Shown piece after piece: positions 8,218 to 17,419 of a stretch of DNA of 64,000 bases. The stretch lies in contig NZ_JAMGBG010000078.1 of assembly GCF_023516595.1 (NCBI RefSeq), positions 80,225 to 144,224 of the forward strand. The letters run 5' to 3'. This DNA is from Streptomyces neyagawaensis (lineage in GTDB: Bacteria; Actinomycetota; Actinomycetes; Streptomycetales; Streptomycetaceae). Under the pieces are notes generated by a model, which was not told where the DNA came from, searched no databases, and saw only the letters and a list, made by a program, of their open reading frames with translations. Within the stretch, counting starts at the first letter, position 1. Each line of letters starts with the position of its first letter. The translations under genes were made by a program, and so were the position numbers.

Positions 8218-8278
8218 ACCTGTGGTCGTCAGATACGCAAGGGGCGTTTCGGTCGCTCTCGCGACGGAACGGATCGCT

Positions 8279-9694
8279 CTAGTAAGCGCGCGCCACGACC
8301 GCGACGTTACCGGGTGCGTCGTAGGAGTCGGGCACCGACCCGTCCTCGGCGACCAGACACCGTACGCTCGCGGCGTGCTCCGCGAGCTCGGCCTCACCCT
8401 CCTCGCCGAGCACGGCCCAGGGGATGCGCGCCCAGCCGCCCGCGCCGGCGGCCTCGATGGCCTCGCCGATCGTCGACACCTCGGTCGTACGGGACTCCCG
8501 GCGCTCGCGCGACTGCCTCAGGAGCAGTGCCTGGTCCTCCTCGAGGACCGTGGGCAGCAGCCCCACGAGGGAGTCGAGCGCAACCGCTTCCTTGCCGCCG
8601 GGGATCCGGCGGGCGAGCATCGCGGTGCCGTTCTCCAGGTCGCGGGGGCCGACCTCGATGCGGACGGGGACGCCCTTCAGCTCCCAGTCGACGGCGCGGC
8701 GGCCGAACGGGACGTCCGTGCGGTCGTCCACGTGGACGCGTACGCCCGCGGCCTTCAGCCGGTCGCCGATCTCGCGGACCTTGGCCAGAACCGCATCGTC
8801 GCCCTTGATCGCGAGGACGACGGCCTGGATGTGGGCGAGGCGCGGCGGGACCCGCAGGCCGTTGTCGTCGCCGTGCATCATCACCAGGGCGCCGATCATG
8901 CGGGTGGTGGAGCCCCAGGAGGTCTGCCAGACGAGCTCCTGCTTGCCCTCCTTCGACAGGTACTGGGTGGTGAAGGCCTTGGCGAAGTTCTGGCCCAACT
9001 CATGGCTGGTGGCCATCTGCAGGGCCTTGCCGTCGCCCATCATGCCTTCGAGGGTGAGGGTGTTGATGGCGCCCGCGAAGCGCTCCTTGACGGTCTTGCG
9101 ACCGGGGACGACATCCATCGCGAGGACATTCACCATGAAGTCCTCGTAGACCTCCCGATGGATGTGCGCGGCGAAGTCGCGCGCCTCCTCGTACGTCGCG
9201 TGCGCCGTGTGGCCCTCCTGCCAGAGGAATTCACTGGTGCGCAGGAACAGCCGGGGCCTCAATTCCCAACGGACCACGTTGGCCCACTGATTGATCAGCA
9301 GGGGGAGGTCGCGGTAGCTCTGGATCCACTTCGAGAAGTAGTCGTTGATGATCATCTCTGAGGTGGGGCGGACCACCGCGGGCTCCTCGAGCTCCTTGCC
9401 GCCGCCGTGCGTCACCACCGCCAGTTCGGGCGCGAAGCCCTCGACGTGCTCGGCCTCCCTGGTCAGGTACGACTGCGGGATCAGGAGGGGGAAGTACGCG
9501 TTCTGCGTGCCCGTCTCCTTGATCCGGGCGTCCATCTCCCGCTGCATCCGCTCCCAGATCCCGTACCCGTACGGTCGGATGACCATGGTGCCGCGCACCG
9601 GGCCGTTGTCGGCCAGCTCCGCCTTGGCGATCAGATCCTGGTACCAGCGCGGGAAGTCGTCCGCCCGGGGGGTGAGAACGGGTGCTTTAGCCAT
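8279..9694 (-). CDS. proS: Prolyl-tRNA synthetase, eukaryote/archaeon-like type
   Basis: A 471-residue class II aminoacyl-tRNA synthetase charging tRNA-Pro. Motif 2 (VRWELRPRLFLRTSEFLWQEG, about 141-161) and motif 3 (NGLRVPPRLAH) are clear, and the protein ends in VVARAY, the C-terminal Tyr typical of the archaeal/eukaryotic subgroup. It lacks the large editing insertion between motifs 2 and 3 that marks standard bacterial ProRS. The start MAKAPVLTPR at 9694 is the conserved one. Streptomyces normally carry a bacterial-type proS elsewhere, so this is probably a second copy; that is inference, since the other locus is outside the window. Confidence 0.93.
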   Translation of the reverse strand: MAKAPVLTPRADDFPRWYQDLIAKAELADNGPVRGTMVIRPYGYGIWERMQREMDARIKETGTQNAYFPLLIPQSYLTREAEHVEGFAPELAVVTHGGGKELEEPAVVRPTSEMIINDYFSKWIQSYRDLPLLINQWANVVRWELRPRLFLRTSEFLWQEGHTAHATYEEARDFAAHIHREVYEDFMVNVLAMDVVPGRKTVKERFAGAINTLTLEGMMGDGKALQMATSHELGQNFAKAFTTQYLSKEGKQELVWQTSWGSTTRMIGALVMMHGDDNGLRVPPRLAHIQAVVLAIKGDDAVLAKVREIGDRLKAAGVRVHVDDRTDVPFGRRAVDWELKGVPVRIEVGPRDLENGTAMLARRIPGGKEAVALDSLVGLLPTVLEEDQALLLRQSRERRESRTTEVSTIGEAIEAAGAGGWARIPWAVLGEEGEAELAEHAASVRCLVAEDGSVPDSYDAPGNVAVVARAY

Positions 9695-9896
9695 GCCGCG
9701 ATCGTACGGGCCCACGTTGCGGGGATGTGAATTCTTTTATCCACGCGTAGACAGTCCGCAAACCGGTGTCCGCGACCCCTGGACGGCACGCCATGTGCGG
9801 AGTTATCTGGCATACGGGGGGAGTGCGAGCGCACTGTCACGGGGGCCCTGAAAACGGGCACAGAGACAACTCTCGGCGGATTGGGGCGCTTTCGAT

Positions 9897-10754
9897 ATGA
9901 CACCTACGCTGGTGCGGCAGCAACAGCCTCGCCCGGGGACCGCACCCCGTGTGGACCAGTGTGCACGTGCGCGGGACTGGGCCGAGATCCAGGAACGGAT
10001 GCTGGTGCCGCTCTACGAGGCGGTCTACCGCCGGCTCGACGTGGGCACCGGCACCCGGCTGCTGGGCCTCGGCTGCGGGTCGGGGCTCGCCCTGCTGATG
10101 GCGGCGTCGCGGGGCGCCGCGGTCACCGGTGTCGACGGGTCGTCGCCCGAGAGAACGGCTCTCGCGCGGGAGCGGCTGCTGCCGGAGGGCTGGGGCGCAC
10201 ACGCGCGTGCCGACGCCCGCGTCGTGGAGGGCGCTCCCGAGGACGCGGCCGGGGCCTCCGGTGCTCCGTACAACGTGGTGACCGCATTCGAGCCGATCGG
10301 CTGTCTGGCCGGGGACTCCGAGGGCCTGGGCGAGCTGCTCGCCCGCGCGACCCCGCTCGCCGGGCGGGGTGCCCCCGTGGTGCTCGTGGGATGGGGTCCC
10401 CCCGAGCGCTGCGCCACGTCCACGGTGCTCCGCGTCGCCACCAAGCTCGCCGATCCGCTGCGCGGCACCGCCGGCTGGCGCCTGGCGCTGCGGGACGACC
10501 TGGAGGAGGTCGCCCAGCGGGCCGGCCTCAGGCCGGACGGCTCCGGGCGCGTGGCCTGCCCCTTCGGGTACGCGAACATGGACAACGCGGTGCGGGGGCT
10601 GCTGTCGACGGGGCTGTTCGACGCGGCGATCGCGAGCACTGACCCGGTCCAGGTGAACAAGGAACTGGCCGAGGCCCTGCACCCCTACCGCCGTCCGGAC
10701 GGCACGGTGTGGATGCCGAACGTGTTCCGCTATCTGATCGCGCGGACACCCTGA
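9897..10754 (+). CDS. Class I SAM-dependent methyltransferase
   Basis: A 285-residue Rossmann-fold methyltransferase. Motif I is LLGLGCGSGLAL at about 55-66, followed by the acidic VTGVDGSS near 77-84. The rest shows the expected alternating helices and strands. The substrate is not evident. It is divergent from proS with about 200 bp between them and stands alone. A homologous methyltransferase next to ffh is, from memory, conserved in streptomycetes. No signal peptide or membrane segment is seen. Confidence 0.8.
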   Translation: MTPTLVRQQQPRPGTAPRVDQCARARDWAEIQERMLVPLYEAVYRRLDVGTGTRLLGLGCGSGLALLMAASRGAAVTGVDGSSPERTALARERLLPEGWGAHARADARVVEGAPEDAAGASGAPYNVVTAFEPIGCLAGDSEGLGELLARATPLAGRGAPVVLVGWGPPERCATSTVLRVATKLADPLRGTAGWRLALRDDLEEVAQRAGLRPDGSGRVACPFGYANMDNAVRGLLSTGLFDAAIASTDPVQVNKELAEALHPYRRPDGTVWMPNVFRYLIARTP

Positions 10755-11018
10755 GCGGCGGGAACGGCCCCGACATGGGTGCGCTGAGAAGGTCTTCCAC
10801 ACTTTCGGCCGATGCACGTGTGAATGGTGTGGAGAAAGCGGGACGGGGTGCCTCTCACTTCGCGAAATGGAGCACCATCCTCATAGCCTGACGCACCGTC
10901 CGGCCGAACCACGCATTCGGATGCCGACAACCACGAATGTGCCGTCCACGCACGGCACGGGCGCCGCACGCCCGGCCACACCCCCCGGCCGATCGCGCGG
11001 CGCCCGCCGCCACACCTG

Positions 11019-11068
11019 ACACGCCACTGGGGGCGCCCTCCGCTCGGAGGGCGCCCCCAGTGGCGTGT
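11019..11068. terminator. Very long perfect hairpin between methyltransferase gene and ffh
   Basis: A 24-bp perfect stem, ACACGCCACTGGGGGCGCCC... at 11019-11042 with its complement at 11045-11068, leaves only CT between the arms. It lies 62 nt beyond the ffh stop and 265 nt beyond the convergent methyltransferase gene, so it can serve both strands. The rest of the 375-bp gap (10755-11129) shows nothing else. Confidence 0.75.
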
Positions 11069-11129
11069 GTGGGCCCGGGACCGTACACGGCCGCGAACGC
11101 GGGCGGCGCGGTCGAACGCGGGCGACCCG

Positions 11130-12692
11130 TCAGCCCATGAACTTCTTGAACTCGTCCGGCAGTTCGAAGTCCTTCCCGGCCTGCTGGCCCGGCAGACCGA
11201 AGGCACCGCCCGGAGCGCCACCCTGGGCGGCGGCCGCCCGGCGAGCGGCCTCCTCCTGCTCCTGCTGCTTGCGCTTCATCGGGTTGCCGGAGCGCTGCTT
11301 GCCCTTGGCCTGCTTGGGCTGCTTCTTGGACCGGCCGGGGCCGCCGCCCATGCCGGGGATGCCCGGCATCCCGGGCATCCCGCCGCCCTGGGCCATGCGG
11401 GACATCATCTTGCGGGCCTCGAAGAACCGCTCGACCAGGTTCTTCACCGCGCTGACCTCGACACCGGAACCCTTGGCGATGCGGGCCCGGCGGGAGCCGT
11501 TGATGATCGTCGGGTCCTGGCGCTCACCCGGGGTCATCGACTTGATGATCGCAGCGGTGCGGTCGACGTCGCGCTCGTCGATGCTGTTGATCTGGTCCTT
11601 GATCTGACCCATGCCGGGCAGCATGCCGAGCAGCTTGCTGATGCTGCCCATCTTCCTGACCTGCTCCATCTGGGCCAGGAAGTCGTCGAGGGTGAAGTCC
11701 TGCCCCTTCTTGGACGCCAGCTTGGAGGCCATCTTGGCGGCCTCTTCCTGGCTGAAGGTCTTCTCCGCCTGCTCGATCAGGGTGAGCAGGTCACCCATGT
11801 CGAGGATGCGGGAGGCCATCCGGTCCGGGTGGAACTGGTCGAAGTCGTCGAGCTTCTCGCCGTTCGACGCGAACATGATCGGCTTGCCGGTGACCTGGCG
11901 GATCGACAGGGCGGCACCACCGCGGGCGTCACCGTCGAGCTTGGAGAGCACCACGCCGTCGAAGCCGACGCCGTCACGGAAGGCCTCGGCGGTGTTGACC
12001 GCGTCCTGACCGATCATCGCGTCGACGACGAAGAGGATCTCGTCCGGGGAGACGGCGTCCCTGATGTCCGCCGCCTGCTGCATCATCTCCTGGTCGATGC
12101 CGAGGCGACCGGCGGTGTCGACGACCACGATGTCGTGGACCTTCGACTTCGCGAACTCGATGGAGTCCTTGGCGACCTTGACCGGGTCGCCCACGCCGTT
12201 GCCCGGCTCGGGGGCGTAGACCGCCACACCCGCGCGCTCGGCGACGACGCTCAGCTGGTTCACCGCGTTCGGCCGCTGGAGGTCACAGGCGACCAGCAGC
12301 GGGGAGTGGCCCTGCTCCTTCAGCCACCTGCCGAGCTTGCCCGCGAGGGTCGTCTTACCGGCACCCTGGAGACCCGCGAGCATGATCACGGTCGGCGGGT
12401 TCTTGGCGAAGCGGAGGCGGCGGGTCTCGCCGCCGAGGATCCCGACCAGCTCCTCGTTGACGATCTTGAGGACCTGCTGGGCGGGGTTGAGCGCCTTGGA
12501 GACCTCGGAGCCGAGCGCCCGCTCCTTGACGTTCTTGATGAAGCCCCGGACGACCGGCAGCGCCACGTCCGCCTCGAGGAGCGCGATGCGGATCTCGCGT
12601 GCCGTGGCGTCGATGTCCGCCTCGGAGAGGCGCCCCTTGCCGCGCAGGTTCTTGAAAGTCGCTGAGAGGCGATCGGAGAGCGTATCGAACAC
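11130..12692 (-). CDS. ffh: Signal recognition particle protein Ffh
   Basis: A 520-residue SRP54 GTPase that binds signal sequences and 4.5S RNA and docks on FtsY. The N domain starts FDTLSDRLSATFKNLRGKG; the G domain has GLQGAGKTTLAGKL (about 107-120) and DTAGR; the M domain has GSRRARIAKGSGV and a Met/Gly/Pro-rich end before DEFKKFMG. The GTG at 12692 is chosen because conserved sequence begins there and GAGGA lies upstream; the frame extends 72 codons further into non-conserved text. The gap to glnD is 142 bp. Confidence 0.97.
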   Translation of the reverse strand: MFDTLSDRLSATFKNLRGKGRLSEADIDATAREIRIALLEADVALPVVRGFIKNVKERALGSEVSKALNPAQQVLKIVNEELVGILGGETRRLRFAKNPPTVIMLAGLQGAGKTTLAGKLGRWLKEQGHSPLLVACDLQRPNAVNQLSVVAERAGVAVYAPEPGNGVGDPVKVAKDSIEFAKSKVHDIVVVDTAGRLGIDQEMMQQAADIRDAVSPDEILFVVDAMIGQDAVNTAEAFRDGVGFDGVVLSKLDGDARGGAALSIRQVTGKPIMFASNGEKLDDFDQFHPDRMASRILDMGDLLTLIEQAEKTFSQEEAAKMASKLASKKGQDFTLDDFLAQMEQVRKMGSISKLLGMLPGMGQIKDQINSIDERDVDRTAAIIKSMTPGERQDPTIINGSRRARIAKGSGVEVSAVKNLVERFFEARKMMSRMAQGGGMPGMPGIPGMGGGPGRSKKQPKQAKGKQRSGNPMKRKQQEQEEAARRAAAAQGGAPGGAFGLPGQQAGKDFELPDEFKKFMG

Positions 12693-12834
12693 GGCGGTGT
12701 CGGTCCTCGGAGTCGGGGGCAGTCTGACGTGCCCTCCAGGGTATCTGTCTGGGTGTGGTCGGGTCTCCACCCCTGTGGACAACGATGCCCGGCCCGGGGT
12801 CACGGAGCAGGTCGCGGCCCCGTGACCCCGTGGT

Positions 12835-15294
12835 TCAGCCGCGCAGTGTCTCCTCCAGTTTCCGCGCCACGGACGCCGCGTCGTCGCCCGGGAGGGGGCT
12901 ACCGTCACGGCCGGTGACGTAGAAGGCGTCCACCGCGTTGGCGCCGAGCGTGCTGACGTGGGCGCTGCGCACCCGCACGCGCGCGTCCTCCAGCGCCTGC
13001 CCGATGCGGTGCAGCAGACCCGGGGCGTCCTGGGCGCGGACCTCGATGACCGTGGCGTGCCGGGAGGCGGCCGCGGCCACCGTGACGCGCGGCGGGGGCG
13101 CGACCACGCCCCGGCGCCGGGGGTAGGCGGCGTCGCGCTCGGCGAGCCGTCCCGCGATGTCCAGCGAGCCCTCGAGGGCCCGGACGAGGTCGGCGCGGAG
13201 GCGGGCCGCCTGGGGCAGCGAGCCGTACTCGGCGGCGACCCGCCAGTTCAGCAGCAGGACGGAGCCCTCGACGCCGTCCGGCAGGTCGAGCGCCCGGAGC
13301 TCCGCCGTGCGCACCGTGAGCCGGTGCATGGCGAGGACACCGGCGACGGCGGGCAGGACGCCGGGCTGGTCGGGCACGGCGATGAGGAGCTCGACGCCGA
13401 GCGGCTCCGGGTCGGTCTTCTCGTCCGTGTCGTCGTTGTCCTCCGCCGGCGCCTCCGTCTGCGCGCGCAGCGACAGGACGGGGCCGCCGGTGCGGAACGC
13501 CTCGACGGCGAGCCGCTCCTGCTCCGCGGTGGGCGCGGCGGGCTCCGGCTCCTCCGGGACGTCCCCGGCGAACAGCGCGGCGACCCGCTGGACCAGGTCG
13601 GACACGAGTGAGGCCCGCCACGACGACCATGCGGCCGGCCCGGTCGCCAGGGCGTCCGACTCGGTGAGGGCGTGCAGCAGTTCGAGGGTGCCCGGCGACC
13701 CGACGGCCTCGGCCACGGACCGCACGGTGGCCGGGTCCTCCAGGTCACGCCGGGTGGCGGTGTCGACGAGCAGCAGGTGGTGGCGGACGAGGGTGGCGAG
13801 CACGGCCACGTCCTCGCGGTCGAAGCCGATCCTGGCCGCCACGTCCTTGGCGATGATCTCCCCGGCCACGGAGTGGTCCCCGGGCCAGCCCTTGCCGATG
13901 TCGTGCAGCAGCGCGGCGACGAGGAGGAGGTCGGGCCGGTGGACCCGGCGGGTCAGCGCGGAGGCGCGGACGGCGGTCTCGATGAGGTGCCGGTCGACGG
14001 TCCAGATGTGGACGGCGTTGCGCTGCGGGCGGCAGCGGACGCGCTCCCAGTCGGGCAGCAGGCGGGTGATGAGCCCCTCGGCCTCCAGGGCCTCCCAGAC
14101 GTCGACGGTCGGCCGCCCGGACCCCAGCAGGGTGACGAGCTGCTCCCTCGCCTCGGCGGGCCAGGGCGTGGGCAGCGGGCGTGCGGTGGCCGCGAGCCGC
14201 CGCACGGCGTGCAGGGACAGCGGCAGTCCGGCCTGGGCCGCCGCGGCGGCGGCCCGCAGGGGCAGCACCGGGTCGCGTTCGGGCCGGGCGGCGCGCGCGA
14301 GCACGACCTCGCCGTCCTGTTCGACCACGCCCTCGGCCAGCGGTGACCGCTCGGCGACCGGCTTACCGCCGCCGAGCATGGCGCGCAGCCGGGGCCGCAC
14401 GGCGCGCGAACGCAGCACGCGCCCCACTTCACGCCAGGTGACATCGCTGGCGTACGAGATGACCCGCGCCGCCTCGTACACCTGACGCAGCAGGGTGTCG
14501 GCGTCCAACAGCCCCAGGTCGGCCGCGACCTGGTCCTGCTCCTGGAGCGCGAGCCGGTCGGTGGCGCGCCCGGTGGTGAGGTGCAGCGCGTCCCGTACGT
14601 CGAGGAGGCGGCGCCGGGCGTCGGCGAGCCCCTCGCGCGGGGCGTCGGCGAGCCACGAGGCGGCGACCGCGCGGAGGGCGGTGGCGTCGCGCAGCCCGCC
14701 GCGCGCCTCCTTCAGGTCGGGTTCGAGGAGGTACTGCAGCTCCCCCTGCCGCTCGCCGCGCTCGGCGCACAGCTCCTGGAGCTCGGGGAGGCGCTTGGGC
14801 GCCTGGTTGCGCCAGTCGGCGAGGACGGCGGTGCGCAGTCCGGCGGTGAGTCCGAGGTCACCGGCGAGGTGCCGGGCGTCCAGCAGCCCCAGCTGCACCT
14901 TGAGGTCCTCGGCGGCGGTCTTGCGGGCCTCGGCGGGGGTGCGGACCGAGTGGTCGAGGGCGAGCCCCAGGTCCCACACCGGGTACCAGATGCGGTCGGC
15001 GAGGGCGGCCACGGCCTTGTCGTCGGACCCGTCGTGCAGGAGCAGCAGATCGAGGTCGCTGCGGGGGGACAGCTCACCGCGCCCGTATCCGCCGACGGCG
15101 ACGAGGGAGGCGCCCCGCAGCTCGCCGACGCCCGCGCCGAAGAGTCCGGCGAGCCAGTCGTCGGTCAGCTCGGCGAGGGCGGCACGGCGCGGCGGCCCGG
15201 GCCGCACCTCCTCCTGGAGGAGGCGCAGCCGGGCCGCCGCGTAGCCGCTGGGTCCCGAGTCCTCTGCATCCGTACGTACGTCCGTACTCGTCAC
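12835..15294 (-). CDS. glnD: PII nucleotidyltransferase GlnD
   Basis: An 819-residue sensor that modifies and demodifies the PII protein according to glutamine. The nucleotidyltransferase motif GGYGRGELSPRSDLDL lies at 68-83, an HD hydrolase motif ALLHDIGKGWPGDH in the middle, and two ACT domains at the C-terminus, the last containing DAPGLLHRIGQALEDA. In S. coelicolor GlnD adenylylates rather than uridylylates GlnK, and the same is expected here by orthology. The GTG start at 15294 has AGGAG 7 nt upstream. It follows glnK by 26 nt in the amtB-glnK-glnD operon. Confidence 0.95.
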   Translation of the reverse strand: MTSTDVRTDAEDSGPSGYAAARLRLLQEEVRPGPPRRAALAELTDDWLAGLFGAGVGELRGASLVAVGGYGRGELSPRSDLDLLLLHDGSDDKAVAALADRIWYPVWDLGLALDHSVRTPAEARKTAAEDLKVQLGLLDARHLAGDLGLTAGLRTAVLADWRNQAPKRLPELQELCAERGERQGELQYLLEPDLKEARGGLRDATALRAVAASWLADAPREGLADARRRLLDVRDALHLTTGRATDRLALQEQDQVAADLGLLDADTLLRQVYEAARVISYASDVTWREVGRVLRSRAVRPRLRAMLGGGKPVAERSPLAEGVVEQDGEVVLARAARPERDPVLPLRAAAAAAQAGLPLSLHAVRRLAATARPLPTPWPAEAREQLVTLLGSGRPTVDVWEALEAEGLITRLLPDWERVRCRPQRNAVHIWTVDRHLIETAVRASALTRRVHRPDLLLVAALLHDIGKGWPGDHSVAGEIIAKDVAARIGFDREDVAVLATLVRHHLLLVDTATRRDLEDPATVRSVAEAVGSPGTLELLHALTESDALATGPAAWSSWRASLVSDLVQRVAALFAGDVPEEPEPAAPTAEQERLAVEAFRTGGPVLSLRAQTEAPAEDNDDTDEKTDPEPLGVELLIAVPDQPGVLPAVAGVLAMHRLTVRTAELRALDLPDGVEGSVLLLNWRVAAEYGSLPQAARLRADLVRALEGSLDIAGRLAERDAAYPRRRGVVAPPPRVTVAAAASRHATVIEVRAQDAPGLLHRIGQALEDARVRVRSAHVSTLGANAVDAFYVTGRDGSPLPGDDAASVARKLEETLRG

Positions 15295-15320
15295 CCAGCG
15301 ACTCCTGTTCTTCTGTGCGG

Positions 15321-15659
15321 TCAGAGCGCGTCCGGGCCGCGCTCGCCCGTCCGGACCCGTACGGCCGTCTCGACCGGGAGGGACCAGACCTTGCCGTCAC
15401 CGATCTTGCCGGTGCGGGCGGCCTTGACGATGACGTCGATCAACTGCTCGGCGTCGTCGTCCTCGGCCAGTACCTCGATCCGGATCTTGGGAACCAGGTC
15501 CACCGTGTACTCGGCGCCGCGGTACACCTCGGTGTGTCCCCGCTGCCGACCGTACCCACTGGCCTCGGTGACCGTAAGTCCGTGCACCCCGAAGGCCTGC
15601 AGCGCTTCCTTGATCTCGTCGAGCCGGTGCGGCTTGACGACGGCGGTGATCAGCTTCAT
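15321..15659 (-). CDS. glnK: Nitrogen regulatory protein PII (GlnK)
   Basis: A 112-residue PII protein starting MKLITAVVKPHRLDEIKEAL. The T-loop (about 37-55) keeps Tyr51 in YRGAEYTVDLVPK, the residue modified by GlnD. The B-loop TGKIGDGKVW and C-loop VRTGERG complete the signature. Its ATG overlaps the amtB stop (ATGA), so it is coupled to the transporter it is expected to regulate. It is often annotated glnB as well; glnK is preferred because it is linked to amtB. Confidence 0.96.
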   Translation of the reverse strand: MKLITAVVKPHRLDEIKEALQAFGVHGLTVTEASGYGRQRGHTEVYRGAEYTVDLVPKIRIEVLAEDDDAEQLIDVIVKAARTGKIGDGKVWSLPVETAVRVRTGERGPDAL

Positions 15660-16951
15660 GCCTCGACCTTCTTGCTCTGGGTGGCGGCGGCGACGGTGCT
15701 CGTGACGCCGGAGGAGATGTGCGAACCGGCGGCCGAGCTGAAGTCGTACGCGGTCTCGGCGTGCTGCGTCTGGTCGACGCCGGTGATCTCGTCCTCCTCG
15801 GAGGCGCGGAAGCCGATCGTCTTCTGGATGGCGAAGGCGATGATCAACGTCACCACGAAGGTGTAGCCCATGACCGAGAAGGCGCCCGTGGCCTGCTTGC
15901 CGAACTGGTCGAGGCCGCCCACGCCGCCGGTGGCCAGGAAGCCGACCATCAGGGTGCCGATGACACCGCCGACGAGGTGGACGCCGACGACGTCGAGGGA
16001 GTCGTCGTAACCGAGCTTGTACTTGAGGCTGACGGCCCAGGAGCAGACGGCACCGGCGACGACACCGATGAGGATGGCGCCGAAGGCGTTGACGTGACCA
16101 CCGGACGGGGTGATCGCGACGAGGCCGGCGACGGCGCCGGAGCAGGCACCGAGGGTGGTGAAGGCGCCGTGACGGATGCGCTCGTAGATCAGCCAGCCGA
16201 TGATGGCCGCGGCGGTCGCGATCTGCGTGTTGATCGCCATGCGGGCGGTGGTGCCGTCGACGCCGAGCCACGAACCGGCGTTGAAGCCGAACCAGCCGAA
16301 CCACAGCAGGGCGGTGCCGATCAGGACCAGCGGCAGGCTGTGCGGCCGCATCGGGTCCTTCTTGAAGCCGATCCGCTTGCCCACGACGAGGACCGCGGCG
16401 AGCGCGCCGATACCGGCGTTGATGTGGACCGCGGTGCCACCGGCGAAGTCGATGACGCCCATGTCGAAGAGCCAGCCGCCGGGCGCCCAGACCCAGTGCG
16501 CGACCGGGAAGTACGCCAGGGTGACCCAGAGCGCGACGAAGACCATCCAGGCGCTGAACTTGACGCGGTCGGCGAGGGCGCCGCTCATCAGGGCCGGGGT
16601 GATCACCGCGAACAGCATCTGGAAGAGGATGAACGAGAACGCGGCGATCTTGTGCGGTTCGCCCTTGGCGTTGGTGACGAAGCTGTCGGCCGTGCTCGTG
16701 ATGTCGATGCCCTTGAGGCCGATGGCGTCAAGGTTGCCGATGACGTGGCCGACGTCACCGCTGAAGGCGAGCGAGTAGCCGAACAACACCCACAGGATGC
16801 TGACGATGCCCAGCGTGATGAAGGACATCATCAGCATGTTCAGCACGCTCTTGGCCCGGACCATGCCGCCGTAGAAGAGCGCGAGGCCCGGCGTCATCAC
16901 CATGACGAGCGCCGCGCTGATCAGTACGAATCCGGTATCTGTGCCGTTCAA
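15656..16951 (-). CDS. amtB: Ammonium transporter AmtB
   Basis: A 431-residue Amt family channel with eleven predicted membrane helices. Hallmarks include GFVLISAALVMVMTPGLALFYGGMVR, the HWVWAPGGWL segment, FAGGTAVHINAGI and the pore histidine region VVGVHLVGGVIG. The start is taken as a TTG at 16951, which gives MNGTDTGFVL and has GAGGAG 9 nt upstream; the frame above it is open but not conserved. It heads the amtB-glnK-glnD operon and has a GlnR-type site about 100 nt upstream, so it should be induced under nitrogen limitation. Confidence 0.94.
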   Translation of the reverse strand: MNGTDTGFVLISAALVMVMTPGLALFYGGMVRAKSVLNMLMMSFITLGIVSILWVLFGYSLAFSGDVGHVIGNLDAIGLKGIDITSTADSFVTNAKGEPHKIAAFSFILFQMLFAVITPALMSGALADRVKFSAWMVFVALWVTLAYFPVAHWVWAPGGWLFDMGVIDFAGGTAVHINAGIGALAAVLVVGKRIGFKKDPMRPHSLPLVLIGTALLWFGWFGFNAGSWLGVDGTTARMAINTQIATAAAIIGWLIYERIRHGAFTTLGACSGAVAGLVAITPSGGHVNAFGAILIGVVAGAVCSWAVSLKYKLGYDDSLDVVGVHLVGGVIGTLMVGFLATGGVGGLDQFGKQATGAFSVMGYTFVVTLIIAFAIQKTIGFRASEEDEITGVDQTQHAETAYDFSSAAGSHISSGVTSTVAAATQSKKVEA

Positions 16952-17051
16952 TGCCGGTATCTCCTCGTGGTCGGAACGGCCCGTGCGGATGCTGAAGCCT
17001 GGGGGAGCTCTCGGGGAGGGCCGACTGTGCTGAGGAGACTGGCGCAGCACC

Positions 17052-17089
17052 GTTTCACGGGAAGAAGGGAATTGTTTCCCGCGGGTGAC
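17052..17089 (-). promoter_or_regulatory. GlnR box upstream of amtB
   Basis: On the minus strand the text reads GTCAC-n6-GAAAC-n6-CTTCT-n6-GAAAC. Three of the four half-elements match the published streptomycete GlnR consensus (gTnAC-n6-GaAAC repeated at 22-nt period) and the spacing is exact. It lies about 100 nt before the amtB start, as expected for activation. A weaker second set (GTGAC-n17-GTAAC, 17105-17131) with the right 22-nt period sits just upstream. Confidence 0.75.
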
Positions 17090-17193
17090 GAACCCGCATG
17101 TCGTGTTACGGGCGGGTGAAACGTGGGTCACGGCGGATTGGGACCGCGCGGGGCCCGGCCCTTGCGGGCGGGTCCGCGGGCACCGGCTTCGTA

Positions 17194-17231
17194 TCCGATG
17201 GAACTTCGGCCGTCCGATGGAACTTCGGCCG
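17194..17231. repeat. Perfect 19-bp tandem duplication
   Basis: The unit TCCGATGGAACTTCGGCCG occurs twice head to tail at 17194-17212 and 17213-17231, between the amtB control region and the nsdA 3' end. No other copy was noticed. The remaining gap sequence (17232-17419) is GC-rich and featureless. Confidence 0.8.
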
Positions 17232-17419
17232 TGGGCCGCATGGGGGAGGGCGCACCCCGCTGCGGCAGGGCGCGACGGTGCGTCGGCTTCGCGCGTGTCG
17301 TTACGGGACCGGCCACGGCGGTCATCCGGTGACCTGGCATGGGGGAGCCGAGTCGGGCAGTAGGGATGACCGGCCGCGGCCGGAGTCGGGGGACCTCGGG
17401 GGTGGTGGGCCGGGCCGGG

